Program-made: the position numbers and the translations under genes
Source: Chthoniobacteraceae bacterium
GTDB taxonomy: Bacteria > Verrucomicrobiota > Verrucomicrobiia > Chthoniobacterales > Chthoniobacteraceae
Length of the DNA stretch: 64,000 nt
NCBI GenBank assembly: GCA_947471505.1
Contig: CANIWM010000018.1
Coordinates: 19,941 to 83,940 of the forward strand
Direction of reading: 5' to 3'
Notes under the pieces: model-generated
The model's database searches: none
Seen by the model: only the letters and a program-made list of their open reading frames with translations
What the model was told of the DNA's origin: nothing
Shown: positions 16,351 to 25,848 of the stretch, piece after piece
Layout: each line of letters opens with the position of its first letter
Numbering within the stretch: the first letter of the stretch is position 1

Positions 16351-17814
16351 TTGATCAATTCCACGTCTGAAAAGCCAAAACACGAATGCGGCGTCTTTGC
16401 CGTTCACGGACACCCGAATGCCGCGCTGATGACCTACTACGGTCTCTTCGCTCTCCAGCATCGCGGGCAAGAGAGCGCGGGGATTGTCACCTCGAACGCC
16501 GCTGGGTCGCAGTTCAAGCGCCACGTTTCCATGGGTCTCGTCTCGCAGGCGTTCAAAGATGTGGACTTCGAGAAAATGGCCGGCACTCGCGCTATCGGCC
16601 ACGTCCGATACTCCACGACGGGCAGTTCCCACATCACGAATGCACAGCCGCTCATGGTCGATTGCGTGCGGGGGCAGATCGCCATCGGGCACAACGGAAA
16701 TCTCGTCAACGCCGCTCACCTCCGCAAAGAACTGGAGCACAAAGGCTCTATCTTCCAGACCACCGTCGATAGTGAAATCATCCTCCATCTTTTAGCCCAG
16801 CCCAGCGAGGGCAGTAATGTCCTCGCCGCACTCCGCCGTATCCACGGCGCATTCTCTCTCGTGATGATGACGGAGGAAGAAATCATCGGCGTCCGCGACC
16901 CACACGGCTTCCGCCCGCTCTCCCTCGGTCGCTTAGAAAATGGCGGCTACGTGCTGACGAGCGAGACATGCGCGATGGACCTCGTCGGCGCGACGTTCGA
17001 GCGCGACATCGAGCCCGGTGAAGTGATCATCATTAACGAACATGGCATCCGCTCGGAGTTTCCCTTCAACGACACGCGCGAAGCCTTCTGCGTATTTGAA
17101 TACGTCTATTTTGCGCGCCCCGACTCCATCCTCAACGGCGTGAACGTCGCCCGCGTCCGCACCGAAATGGGTCGCCAACTCGCCCGCGAAACCCGCGTCG
17201 AAGCCGACATCGTCGTTCCTGTCCCCGACAGCGGCATCTACGCCGCCCTCGGCTTTGCCGAAGAGCTGGGCATCCGCTACGAGCCCGCCTTTGTGCGCAA
17301 CCACTACATCGGGCGCACCTTTTTGCAGCCCTCTCAGCTCATCCGCGACTTCAACGTGAAGGTCAAATTGAACCTCATCCGCGAAGTCGTGGAGGGAAAG
17401 CGCGTGGTCGTTGTGGACGACAGCATCGTGCGCGGCACCACCGCTCTCGCTCGGGTAAAGCACCTTCGCGAGGCCGGAGCCGCAGAAGTCCACGTCCGCG
17501 TGAGTTGCCCTCCACACAAAAACGCCTGCCACTACGGCATCGACTTCCCCGACGCGAAAAAACTCCTCGCAAACCAATACACCAACGCCGAAATCGCTGG
17601 CTACCTCGGCGCAGATAGCGTCGGATATTTGAGCCTCGAAGGCATGGTCAAAGCCACTGGTCGCGAAACCAACAAATATTGCCTCGCCTGCTTTAACAAC
17701 GACTACCCCGTGCCGATCCCCGAGGGCGCAAACAAAGAAGTCATGACCGCGAACCGCCACAGCCTAGCCCCCGAGCCGGATCCACAGGCGGAACTCTTCG
17801 GAAGGTTGAAGTAG
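16351..17814 (+). CDS. purF: Amidophosphoribosyltransferase
   Basis: 487 residues from TTG 16351 (LINSTSEKPKHECGVF); the frame is open from 16108, but the extra 81 residues would be unlike the family and overlap the promoter. The enzyme makes phosphoribosylamine from PRPP and glutamine, the first step of purine synthesis. Cys13 in HECGVFAVHG would become the N-terminal nucleophile after removal of a 12-residue propeptide. The glutaminase half contains HRGQESAGI and GHVRYSTTG; the PRPP motif is VVVVDDSIVRGTT. Cysteines in EAFCVFEY, NACHYG and KYCLAC match the [4Fe-4S] ligands of the Bacillus-type enzyme. The start codon is the least certain part. Confidence 0.92.
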   Translation: MINSTSEKPKHECGVFAVHGHPNAALMTYYGLFALQHRGQESAGIVTSNAAGSQFKRHVSMGLVSQAFKDVDFEKMAGTRAIGHVRYSTTGSSHITNAQPLMVDCVRGQIAIGHNGNLVNAAHLRKELEHKGSIFQTTVDSEIILHLLAQPSEGSNVLAALRRIHGAFSLVMMTEEEIIGVRDPHGFRPLSLGRLENGGYVLTSETCAMDLVGATFERDIEPGEVIIINEHGIRSEFPFNDTREAFCVFEYVYFARPDSILNGVNVARVRTEMGRQLARETRVEADIVVPVPDSGIYAALGFAEELGIRYEPAFVRNHYIGRTFLQPSQLIRDFNVKVKLNLIREVVEGKRVVVVDDSIVRGTTALARVKHLREAGAAEVHVRVSCPPHKNACHYGIDFPDAKKLLANQYTNAEIAGYLGADSVGYLSLEGMVKATGRETNKYCLACFNNDYPVPIPEGANKEVMTANRHSLAPEPDPQAELFGRLK

Positions 17815-17889
17815 TCCACGGAGAAAAGGCCGCTCCGATTTTAACAACCGGCTACGCCCGCACCACCGCCACGCGAGGCGAGTGCGCGG

Positions 17890-19962
17890 TCACCCCACCA
17901 GCAATGGTGGCAACCATAGAAGTGCGCTGCTTTCCACCGACTCCCGCACAGCGTCGAGCGAAATGCCTTCGTTAAAAGTGACACCCTCTTGCAGCGCGAG
18001 CAGGCAAATGTCGGACATCACGTCGTCGGCTTGCTGTTCGAGTCTCGCGACCGCAGCCAGCACACCTTCGTCCACAGCGTAGGGCTTCTTCAACTGGTTG
18101 TATTCGTGCACCAACCCGTCGCGCAACTCTCGCAAGCTGCGCTGGATCGCGGTGGTGGCGGTCGTCGTGAAGTCGTAAGTATGCGTGATCGCAAACCGCT
18201 CCAGCGTGCCGGGGAAACGCTCGCTGACGATCGCGTCGAGATGCTTGCCCAGCGCGGCACGGGCAGGATCCAACAAACGACGCCCCTTCTCAGCCACCGG
18301 GATGTCCTTCGTCCCCATCTCGCCAAACAATCGCGTTCGCACCTTCGCCATCCTGCGGAAAAGCAGCCAATCCACAAACGTCTTGCGCACCGGCATCGTC
18401 TCCACCGCGATGCGGGCAGGGAACGGCGTCGGATCAAAAGAAGGACTGAGCGCGTTCAGCGCTGCACTGGCCGCAGGCACTGGCGAAAAGCCTGCCACTT
18501 TCATATCCGCGACAAATTGCGCGCTTGCTGCCAGGCCCGCAGTCTCCGTGCTCCCCGCCCGCCCTACGTGCGAGCGCACATCGTCAAACAGACTGCGCCC
18601 CGTATTCACCAGCGCCTCATTCCAGTGGTTCGCACACAGCGCAGAAAGACTCTCGTCATTACCAAACCAACGCTCCAACGCGATTCGCATCTCCTCCCTC
18701 ATCGCCCCCGTCCGTGTGCGGATGGACTCCGCCGCGCTGCTCATACTCTCCTCGTGAAAACGCTCGAACATCGCGCGCCAGTTCGTGGCCAGCAAACGTT
18801 CCGTCGCCTCAAGCCGTGCATCCAAGCTCGCAATCTCCGAAGCACGCCCCTTCTGTCGCGTAGCCAGCGCCGCCACCTCCTCACCCACCGCGATCAAGCG
18901 CGCCTCTTCGCACAGCGAGCACGCCTGCCGCAGACTATCGCGGATGAATTCCCGCGTGTAATCGCTGCTGTTCAAATACTCCGTGAGGTCTTGAAGAAAG
19001 GCGTCGAACGAAACGCGATTGTGGCTCCCTCCCGCCTCGCCCGAGAGCAGCGAAGCCGCCGCGCCCTGCAAGTCCACCGCATGAATCCGCACCCGCCCCG
19101 CCTCGTAAGCCTCGCGCAACGGCCCCGCCATCGACAGCGTCGTAAAAGCCTCGATCACACGCTCCGGGTGCTCGCTCTCCGCGCTCGGGCGCAGGCTCCC
19201 ATCTGGGGCGAGGTCGCGCTTTCCCGCATCCACATTCACCACGATAAAGATGCGGCTAAACAGACCGAGCAGTTGATTAAACTCCGCGAACACCTGCTCC
19301 AGAAAAAGGTTGTCCGTCTTCACCACAAACACCGCGCACGCCGCACTATCGCGGAACTCCCGCGTCAGCACATCGTAGCCAAAATTCATCCGGCTATACA
19401 GCCCCGGCGTATCCACCAGCACCGTCGCGGACTCCGCCAGCGCGGGCACCGGCAACTGAATATCCACGCGCCGAATCGCCTCGGGAAACGTCGTCCTCGG
19501 ATCGAACGCCTCGCCCCGCGCCTCCGCCGCGCGAATCTGCTGCGCCAGCGCGTGATGCGCCTCCGTCACCACATCCGCGAGCAGTGCCTTATCGGGAAAA
19601 GCCGACTCCAGCCCATTGTAGCGCGTCACCGAAAAACGCGCCTCCGCGTTGTCCCGCACAAACACCAAACACGGATACCCCGGCAGCGAAGTCACCTCGC
19701 TCACATACGACCCGCTGATCGCATTCATCAGCGTGCTCTTCCCACTTTTGAGCGGCCCGAAGATCAGCAAATAAGCCTGCTGCCGTTGCAATTTATCCGT
19801 CAGCGAACGCAGCAGCGCCCGCGTCTCATTCAAAACAGCAAGCGCACCGCCGAGCGCCTCCGGCCTACGCTCAAACTGCGCCGCAGCCGCATCCAACACA
19901 TCGGGCAACGGCGCAATCGTATCCGCACACGCACTACAAAATCGGGAAATCTCAGTTTTCAT
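17890..19962 (-). CDS. Dynamin-like large GTPase
   Basis: 690 residues from ATG 19962. P-loop GPLKSGKSTLMN (about 69-80), a G3 motif LVDTPGLYSR (about 190) and a G4-like IVVNVDAGK are present, followed by long helical segments rich in Arg/Glu and a hydrophobic C-terminus (SALLWLPPLLVG). This is the layout of bacterial dynamin-like proteins, which bind and remodel membranes. The N-terminus holds a CSAC pair. It converges with purF, 75 bases away, and diverges from the amidase gene. No partner dynamin gene is adjacent. Exact role unknown. Confidence 0.75.
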   Translation of the reverse strand: MKTEISRFCSACADTIAPLPDVLDAAAAQFERRPEALGGALAVLNETRALLRSLTDKLQRQQAYLLIFGPLKSGKSTLMNAISGSYVSEVTSLPGYPCLVFVRDNAEARFSVTRYNGLESAFPDKALLADVVTEAHHALAQQIRAAEARGEAFDPRTTFPEAIRRVDIQLPVPALAESATVLVDTPGLYSRMNFGYDVLTREFRDSAACAVFVVKTDNLFLEQVFAEFNQLLGLFSRIFIVVNVDAGKRDLAPDGSLRPSAESEHPERVIEAFTTLSMAGPLREAYEAGRVRIHAVDLQGAAASLLSGEAGGSHNRVSFDAFLQDLTEYLNSSDYTREFIRDSLRQACSLCEEARLIAVGEEVAALATRQKGRASEIASLDARLEATERLLATNWRAMFERFHEESMSSAAESIRTRTGAMREEMRIALERWFGNDESLSALCANHWNEALVNTGRSLFDDVRSHVGRAGSTETAGLAASAQFVADMKVAGFSPVPAASAALNALSPSFDPTPFPARIAVETMPVRKTFVDWLLFRRMAKVRTRLFGEMGTKDIPVAEKGRRLLDPARAALGKHLDAIVSERFPGTLERFAITHTYDFTTTATTAIQRSLRELRDGLVHEYNQLKKPYAVDEGVLAAVARLEQQADDVMSDICLLALQEGVTFNEGISLDAVRESVESSALLWLPPLLVG

Positions 19963-20082
19963 CGGCGCGGACCGTTCAGAGTTTGCCGGGGCACGTCAAT
20001 CCTCGGCACTCCGTTGTAAATCTTCTCGCCACACCCGTCTCCGCTGCTACCCGTAGCCCCGCATTTTCCAAAGCACACACAC

Positions 20083-20961
20083 ATGAGCAAAGTCACACTC
20101 GGCCTCGTCCAAACCGCCGTCAGCGCGGACCTCGATGCAAACCTCGCCAAAGCCGTCGAGCGCAGCATCGCCGCCGCAAAAGCAGGCGCGCAAATCATCT
20201 GCCTCCAAGAGCTTTTCCGCGGACACTACTTCTGCCAGATCGAGGACCACAAATACTTCGCATGGGCCGAAGCCATCCCCGGCCAAAGCACCGAAGCGCT
20301 CGCTCGCGTCGCCCGCGACCACAAGGTCGTCATCGTCGCCTCCCTCTTCGAGCGCCGCGCCCAAGGGCTCTATCACAACACCGCCGCCGTCATCGACGCC
20401 GACGGCTCCCTCCTCGGCAAATACCGCAAGATGCACATCCCCGACGACCCCGCGTTTTACGAAAAGTTCTACTTCACCCCCGGCGACCTCGGCTTTCGCA
20501 CATGGGAGACGCGCTACGGCAAAATCGGCGTCCTCATCTGCTGGGACCAGTGGTATCCCGAAGCCGCCCGCCTCACCGCCCTCAGCGGCGCGCAGATACT
20601 TTTCTACCCCACCGCCATCGGCTGGCACCCCGCCGAGAAAGCCGAATACGGCGCGCGCCAGCACAGCTCTTGGGAGACCATCCAGCGCGGCCACGCCATC
20701 GCCAACGGCTGCTACGTCGCCGCCGTGAACCGCATCGGCCACGAAGCCCCCGACGGCGGGCCTGGCTTAGAGTTTTGGGGACAGAGTTTCGTCGCCGACC
20801 CCGCCGGGCAAATCCTCCAAAAAGCCAGCGTGGATAAAGAGGAAAACCTCATCGTCGAGGTGGACCTCGGCGCACTAGAGTTCCAGCGCACGCACTGGCC
20901 CTTCCTCCGCGACCGCCGCATCGATGCCTACGGCGACATCACCAAACGCTACATCGACTAA
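20083..20961 (+). CDS. aguB: N-carbamoylputrescine amidase
   Basis: 292 residues, the usual length. It is a nitrilase-superfamily enzyme with catalytic Glu43 (CLQELF), Lys116 (KYRKMHIP) and Cys153 (LICWDQWYPE). The sequence DDPAFYEKFYFTPGD and SSWETIQRGHAIANG are typical of AguB, which hydrolyses N-carbamoylputrescine to putrescine, CO2 and ammonia. The agmatine deiminase partner (aguA) is not in the window. Divergent from the dynamin-like gene. Confidence 0.9.
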   Translation: MSKVTLGLVQTAVSADLDANLAKAVERSIAAAKAGAQIICLQELFRGHYFCQIEDHKYFAWAEAIPGQSTEALARVARDHKVVIVASLFERRAQGLYHNTAAVIDADGSLLGKYRKMHIPDDPAFYEKFYFTPGDLGFRTWETRYGKIGVLICWDQWYPEAARLTALSGAQILFYPTAIGWHPAEKAEYGARQHSSWETIQRGHAIANGCYVAAVNRIGHEAPDGGPGLEFWGQSFVADPAGQILQKASVDKEENLIVEVDLGALEFQRTHWPFLRDRRIDAYGDITKRYID

Positions 20962-21283
20962 CCGTCTCTTCGTCGTGAATAGATCGGCGCATCACGGAAA
21001 ACGGCGACGCACGACATCATTCGCACGACCGACAAGAACCGCTCGATTCGACCGTTCATCACATCCTGTAGAGCATCGGACAAAAGTAGTTTCCGATTGA
21101 GAAGGAAGGACGATGAGAGTGGCGACATCCTTGTCGCCGCTCCCCCTGCTCGCGTTGCACGCATCAAAAAGGAAACCGGTAATGATGCGTGGGACAACAA
21201 GCCGCGGGAGCGTTGATTGCGGTCGCCGACAGCGCCACGGCTTGACGAAAATGCGGAGCCGATCCACAGTGCCCGCAGTTCTT
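20962..21283. other. Intergenic region before the kup riboswitch
   Basis: About 320 bases with no convincing gene; minus-strand readings overlap the riboswitch and look spurious. A possible kup promoter is TTGACG (21242-21247) with a poor -10 17 bases on, which would start transcription just before the riboswitch. Confidence 0.35.
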
Positions 21284-21440
21284 TGATTCGCTGAGTGCCG
21301 GGGCCGAGTGCCACGGCAACGGGGGACCCACTTTTCCGCGCAAGCGGAGACTCGGGGCGTGCGGCGCTGCGGCGCCGGGGGCACTCGGTAGCCCTAGCCC
21401 GACAGCTAACCTCGTAAGCATTAACCGAGAGCAAGGATCG
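21284..21440 (+). ncRNA. c-di-AMP riboswitch (ydaO-yuaA leader)
   Basis: The hallmark 3' core CCCGACAGCTAACCTCGTAA (21398-21417) followed by GC...GAGAG is that of the ydaO-yuaA class. Upstream lie a GGGGGACCC segment, a CCGCGCAAGCGG hairpin, CTCGGGGCG, a GC-rich variable hairpin and GGTAGCCC, in the order expected. ydaO riboswitches bind c-di-AMP and usually shut off potassium uptake or cell-wall genes. Here it lies about 70 bases before kup, a classic target. Boundaries are approximate; no clear intrinsic terminator follows, so control may be at translation or by another route. Confidence 0.88.
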
Positions 21441-21508
21441 CTTCCCGCGTCCCCATTCTCACAAAGAGCAAACACCGCTCCCACGCCGCAGGCAACGGAG
21501 CATTTCAT

Positions 21509-23380
21509 ATGTCACATCATCATACCGGTGACGGACGCACGGACGTGCGCCGCCTCATCGCCTTGTCACTCGCCGCACTCGGAATCGTGTACGGCGACAT
21601 CGGCACCAGCCCGCTTTATGCGATGCGGGAGTGCTTTCACGGTCCGCATGGCATCGCTGCCACTCCGGCCAATGTTCTCGGGGTGCTCTCGCTCATTTTC
21701 TGGGCGCTCATCATTGTCATCTCCCTCAAATATCTCGTCTTCATTCTCCGGGCAGACAACCGGGGCGAGGGCGGCATCCTCGCCCTTTCCTCGCTCGTGC
21801 AGCAGGTCAAGCCGGGAATGGCGCTCACCGTCATGGGCTTGTTTGGGGCGACTCTGCTTTACTCGGACGGGATGATTACCCCGGCCATCACCGTGCTGGG
21901 CGCCGTGGAAGGTCTGGAGGTTGCCATGCCGTCGCTGCACCGCTTCGTCGAACCGATCGCGGTCATCATCCTCATCGGCGTTTTCGTCGTGCAGAGCCGC
22001 GGCACCGCGCGCATCGGTGCGCTGTTCGGGCCGGTGATGCTCGTATGGTTCATCGTGATTTCGGCGATGGGCGTGGCGCAAATCGTCCACGTCCCCAGCG
22101 TGGTCGCGGCACTCAGCCCGACCTACGCATTCCATTTCATCGCGGACAATGGCTGGCATGGATTCATCATCCTCGGCGCGGTGTTTCTCGTCGTCACCGG
22201 CGGCGAAGCGCTCTACGCGGACATCGGTCACTTCGGTGTGAAGCCCATCCGGCTGGGCTGGTTCGCCGTCGCTCTGCCGGGCCTGCTTTTGAACTACCTC
22301 GGGCAGGGCGCGCTCCTGCTCCGCGACCCAAGTGCCGCCGCAAATCCGTTTTACGAAATGGCTCCGCAATGGGCGCTCTACCCGCTCATCGTTCTCTCCA
22401 CCGCCGCCGCCGTCATCGCTTCCCAGGCTCTCATCACCGGTGCCTTTTCCCTCACCATGCAGGCCGTCCAGCTTGGGTTCTGCCCGCGACTCACCATCCG
22501 TCACACCTCGGCGGACGCAAGGGGGCAGGTCTATCTACCCTTCGTCAACTGGGCGCTCATGGTCTCGTGCATCGCCCTCGTCCTTGGATTCTCCTCGTCC
22601 AGCAATCTAGCGGCTGCTTACGGCGTCTCCATCACCAGCACGATGCTCATCACGACCATCCTCTTCTATGTCATCGCCCGCTGGCGCTGGAAGTGGAACC
22701 CCTCCGCTGTGATGGCATTCACCGTGGTCTTCCTTGCCATCGACCTCGCGTTTCTCGTCTCCAACTTCACGAAAATCCTCCACGGAGGCTGGTTCCCGCT
22801 CCTCGTCGCGGCGGGCATTTTCCTCCTCATGTGGACGTGGCATAAAGGGCGCATCGCCCTTGGCAAACGCATCACCGAGCGAGCGCTCCCGCTTGGCCTC
22901 TTCCTCCATAACATACAGGAACAGCCGCCCATCCGCGTGCCCGGCACTGCCTTCTTTCTCTCCGGGAATCCCGGCACCACGCCGCACGCCCTGCTTCACA
23001 ACATGCGCCACAACAAAGTCCTCCACGACCGCATCGTCATCCTCAATGTTCGCATCGACGAAGCGCCCCATATTCCCGTCGGCGATCGCCTCTCCATCGA
23101 CTGCCTCTCGCTCGGATTCTGGCGCATTTCGCTGCGCTTCGGCTTCATGGATGATCCGGACGTTCCCGCCGAGCTTGCACGCATCGCGGGCGAAGACTTT
23201 CCCTACGAACCTCTCCGCTCCACCTTTTTCCTCGGGCGCGAATCCATCATCGCCCGAAGGGGTAGTGGCCTGATGCGCGGCATCTTTCCATGGATGTCGC
23301 GCCTCTCCCGCGACGCCACTTCCTTCTTTCACCTCCCGCCCGGCTCGGTCGTCGAACTGGGCGTGCAGGTCGAAATCTAG
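21509..23380 (+). CDS. kup: Low-affinity potassium transporter Kup
   Basis: 623 residues, the normal size. GIVYGDIGTSPLYAMRE in helix 1 and GEGGILALSSL after helix 2 are Kup/HAK/KT signatures. About twelve hydrophobic segments are followed by a hydrophilic C-terminal domain of about 150 residues. GGAG sits about ten bases before ATG 21509. It imports potassium with protons. The c-di-AMP riboswitch just upstream implies shut-off when c-di-AMP is high. Confidence 0.95.
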   Translation: MSHHHTGDGRTDVRRLIALSLAALGIVYGDIGTSPLYAMRECFHGPHGIAATPANVLGVLSLIFWALIIVISLKYLVFILRADNRGEGGILALSSLVQQVKPGMALTVMGLFGATLLYSDGMITPAITVLGAVEGLEVAMPSLHRFVEPIAVIILIGVFVVQSRGTARIGALFGPVMLVWFIVISAMGVAQIVHVPSVVAALSPTYAFHFIADNGWHGFIILGAVFLVVTGGEALYADIGHFGVKPIRLGWFAVALPGLLLNYLGQGALLLRDPSAAANPFYEMAPQWALYPLIVLSTAAAVIASQALITGAFSLTMQAVQLGFCPRLTIRHTSADARGQVYLPFVNWALMVSCIALVLGFSSSSNLAAAYGVSITSTMLITTILFYVIARWRWKWNPSAVMAFTVVFLAIDLAFLVSNFTKILHGGWFPLLVAAGIFLLMWTWHKGRIALGKRITERALPLGLFLHNIQEQPPIRVPGTAFFLSGNPGTTPHALLHNMRHNKVLHDRIVILNVRIDEAPHIPVGDRLSIDCLSLGFWRISLRFGFMDDPDVPAELARIAGEDFPYEPLRSTFFLGRESIIARRGSGLMRGIFPWMSRLSRDATSFFHLPPGSVVELGVQVEI

Positions 23381-23494
23381 CGCTGCCTTCTCACATAGCA
23401 AACGGGCGGGGTGACAACCCGATCTGCCTCTTGATCCTTGCTTTAACCCATAGGGAAAACAGAGGGGAGACCCTCCGACCTTGAACGTCCGAGT

Positions 23495-25777
23495 TTAGCT
23501 CTTCGGCACGGCGTTGATCGTGTTGAGGATGCGTCCGGGGATAGTCGCTCCGCTCGCACTCTTCACGTTAAACTTGATCTCCATCTGGTCCACGGGACGC
23601 ACGCCTTCCAGTTCGAGAAAGACGCTCTTTTTATCGGGGCTGAGTTTCGCGGATTTCACTTCGACGCTCTCCATGCCTTTGCCGCCGTCGAGCTTGTATT
23701 CGCCGCTGCCGTAGTCGCTGGACCATTTGTAGTTCCACTCTTTCACGGAGTAGTTGCCGGCGTCGGCGGCGGTGGTGGCGTCGAGTTCGCAGGTGAATGC
23801 AACGTTCACTCCGTTTGGCTTTACGGTGAGTTGCGCGGGGAAGGTGACGGGCTTGCCGGTGTAGCGCACGCGCTGGAGCATCCCGTCTTTCGCGGCGCTG
23901 GATTGCCAGCCTTTGAGTCCGCTGAGGTAGAGCTGGCCGTCGGCAGGCGAGAAGCGCCCGCGCATCGTGCCGCTGTCGAATTTCAGTGGGAATTTATACA
24001 CGCCGCCTTGCTCCACGCCGCCGACGTTTTCGTGCATGACGCCGTAGAGCGAGCAGGTGCCGTAGCTCATGTGGAGGAGTGTGCCTTCGGGGAGGCCCCA
24101 GTTTTTGCCGACCCACGCTTGGCCGCCGCCGGAGTTGTCCACGTCCTTCGGCATGTAGCAGATGTGTTTACTGAAATCGGTGGGCTTGTTCTCCATGTGG
24201 GAGAGGTCGGCGACGGTGACGCACTCGCCTTGTTTGACGATGTGGACGTAGCACTTCGGCACCCATGATCCCTCGTTGTCGCCCGTCGTCACCACGTCGC
24301 CGGGGCCGACGCTGATGCCGTTTGGCGCGCGGACGCCTGTGGCGAACACTTCGAGCTTTTGACCATCGGGAGAAAGTTTGAGGATGCTGCCCGCGTGATC
24401 GCTGAAGGGCTGAAAGCCTCGTCCACCGGGGTTCACCGGCCCGCCTTTGCTAAAGAAGAAGTTCCCTTTGCTGTCAGTCTGGAGATCGAATGCGAACTCA
24501 TGGAAGCCCGGCGTGGTCTGGATGTCGTTGTTGAAGTTCTCGTAGAAATCGACTTCGCCGTCGCCGTTCAGATCGTGGAGTCGCGTGATGCCTTCACGTC
24601 CGTGGACGTAGATGACATCGTTCACGACTTTCACGCCAAGCGCTTGGAAAAGCCCCGTGGCGATGCGCTGCCATTTGGCTTCGCCGGTAAAGTCTTTGTT
24701 GATGCCGCTCACGATCCAAACGTCGCCGCTCCATGTGCCGACGACGATGCGCCCGTCCTTCATGAAGTCGAACGCGCCGATGCGCATCCACGCTTTGTAG
24801 GGATTGGTGAAGGGCACCTCGATGGTGTCCACGACGTAGGCGTCCTGCTCGCCGGGTTTGCCTGCGATTTGTTTTGTGGAGACGGTTTCTTTCCAACGCT
24901 GCGCGCCGCCCTTGGTGAAAGCGGCGAGGTCTGCGGGCTGGGCGACGCCTTTCACTGCGGCGATAAGCTTGGCTTCATCGGCGACGGTGCCTTTTGCGTA
25001 GGCGATTTTGGCTTTTGCGCCTGCGGTGAAGTTGGCGAATTTCGCGACGACCCGCTGCTCGACCACGGACATCTCGACGCCCGCGATGACGGTACACTTG
25101 TCGCCATCGCGAATCACGGCGACGCCATTCGGCACGGTTGCCGTGCCTGCGCCTTCGCTGAGGATGTTATCGCTCCCAGCCCCGCCAGTCACCACATTCA
25201 CAGTGCGGGTGAGGACTGTGATGTCGTTCACTTTCTCCAGAGCAGCCATCTCCAGCAGCGACGCCGCGCCGACGGTGTAGGCGACGACGACGTTCTCGCC
25301 GCTGACGTAAGTACCTTTGAACTTCACCCAATCCTTTGGCAGCGGGCCAAACGGCACCTTCGCAGCGCCTTCGCCTTTCGGCAGCGGGCGAGGATCCGTG
25401 AAGCTGCCAGCCTTACTCCACGTCGGGCCGGGGTTCGTCTCAAAGAGCACGTTCACCGCTTTGGCTGGCGACATATTGGGGCCGTGTGCGCCGTCGAAAA
25501 TCACACCCTTATATGTGACGTATCCGCCCGTCCACCCGCCTGACCACCGGCACAGGTCCGTATCGAACAGCGCGCCACCTTCTTTGTCGCCAAGCTGGAT
25601 AGCGATGCCTTTGTTCGTCGTGCAGCCTTTGCCCTTCAACGTGTTCTCGCCCTTCGTATTGTCGAAAGAAGCGGTGAGGAAACGTCCGTAGTCCATCTCC
25701 TCAAACTTCGGAGCGGCGACGGCGGACAGTGAAAGCCCCGCGAGTGCAGCGGCGGCGAGACGAGTGTGTAGAATCAT
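23495..25777 (-). CDS. Secreted propeller protein, DUF6797/glucose-dehydrogenase-like
   Basis: 760 residues with a signal peptide (1-22, ending VAA). The N-terminal half contains FDTDLCRWSGGWTGG and GPLPKDWVKFKG, typical of DUF6797-type proteins in Verrucomicrobiota and Planctomycetota. From about residue 330 there are propeller-like segments (MRIGAFDFMKDGRIVVGTWSGDVW, HDLNGDGEVDFYENF with a calcium-type DxNGDGxxD loop, GVRAPNGISVGPGD). No CxxCH is present, so it is not itself a cytochrome. Probably a periplasmic protein acting on sugars or related compounds; substrate unknown. It stands alone, 71 bases after the decaheme cytochrome start of the next transcription unit upstream is read toward it. 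Confidence 0.7.
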   Translation of the reverse strand: MILHTRLAAAALAGLSLSAVAAPKFEEMDYGRFLTASFDNTKGENTLKGKGCTTNKGIAIQLGDKEGGALFDTDLCRWSGGWTGGYVTYKGVIFDGAHGPNMSPAKAVNVLFETNPGPTWSKAGSFTDPRPLPKGEGAAKVPFGPLPKDWVKFKGTYVSGENVVVAYTVGAASLLEMAALEKVNDITVLTRTVNVVTGGAGSDNILSEGAGTATVPNGVAVIRDGDKCTVIAGVEMSVVEQRVVAKFANFTAGAKAKIAYAKGTVADEAKLIAAVKGVAQPADLAAFTKGGAQRWKETVSTKQIAGKPGEQDAYVVDTIEVPFTNPYKAWMRIGAFDFMKDGRIVVGTWSGDVWIVSGINKDFTGEAKWQRIATGLFQALGVKVVNDVIYVHGREGITRLHDLNGDGEVDFYENFNNDIQTTPGFHEFAFDLQTDSKGNFFFSKGGPVNPGGRGFQPFSDHAGSILKLSPDGQKLEVFATGVRAPNGISVGPGDVVTTGDNEGSWVPKCYVHIVKQGECVTVADLSHMENKPTDFSKHICYMPKDVDNSGGGQAWVGKNWGLPEGTLLHMSYGTCSLYGVMHENVGGVEQGGVYKFPLKFDSGTMRGRFSPADGQLYLSGLKGWQSSAAKDGMLQRVRYTGKPVTFPAQLTVKPNGVNVAFTCELDATTAADAGNYSVKEWNYKWSSDYGSGEYKLDGGKGMESVEVKSAKLSPDKKSVFLELEGVRPVDQMEIKFNVKSASGATIPGRILNTINAVPKS

Positions 25778-25848
25778 GGGCCAATGAAACCTCAGTCCGC
25801 GCCGCCTCTTTGAGACAAAAACAAGACGCCGCGATTTCTCTCAGCGCC

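Noticed and set aside
17989..20019. 676-residue plus-strand open frame
   Set aside because: Antisense of the dynamin-like GTPase, very Arg/His-rich, no motif.
20958..21434. 158-residue minus-strand open frame
   Set aside because: Covers the riboswitch on the opposite strand and has no recognisable protein features.
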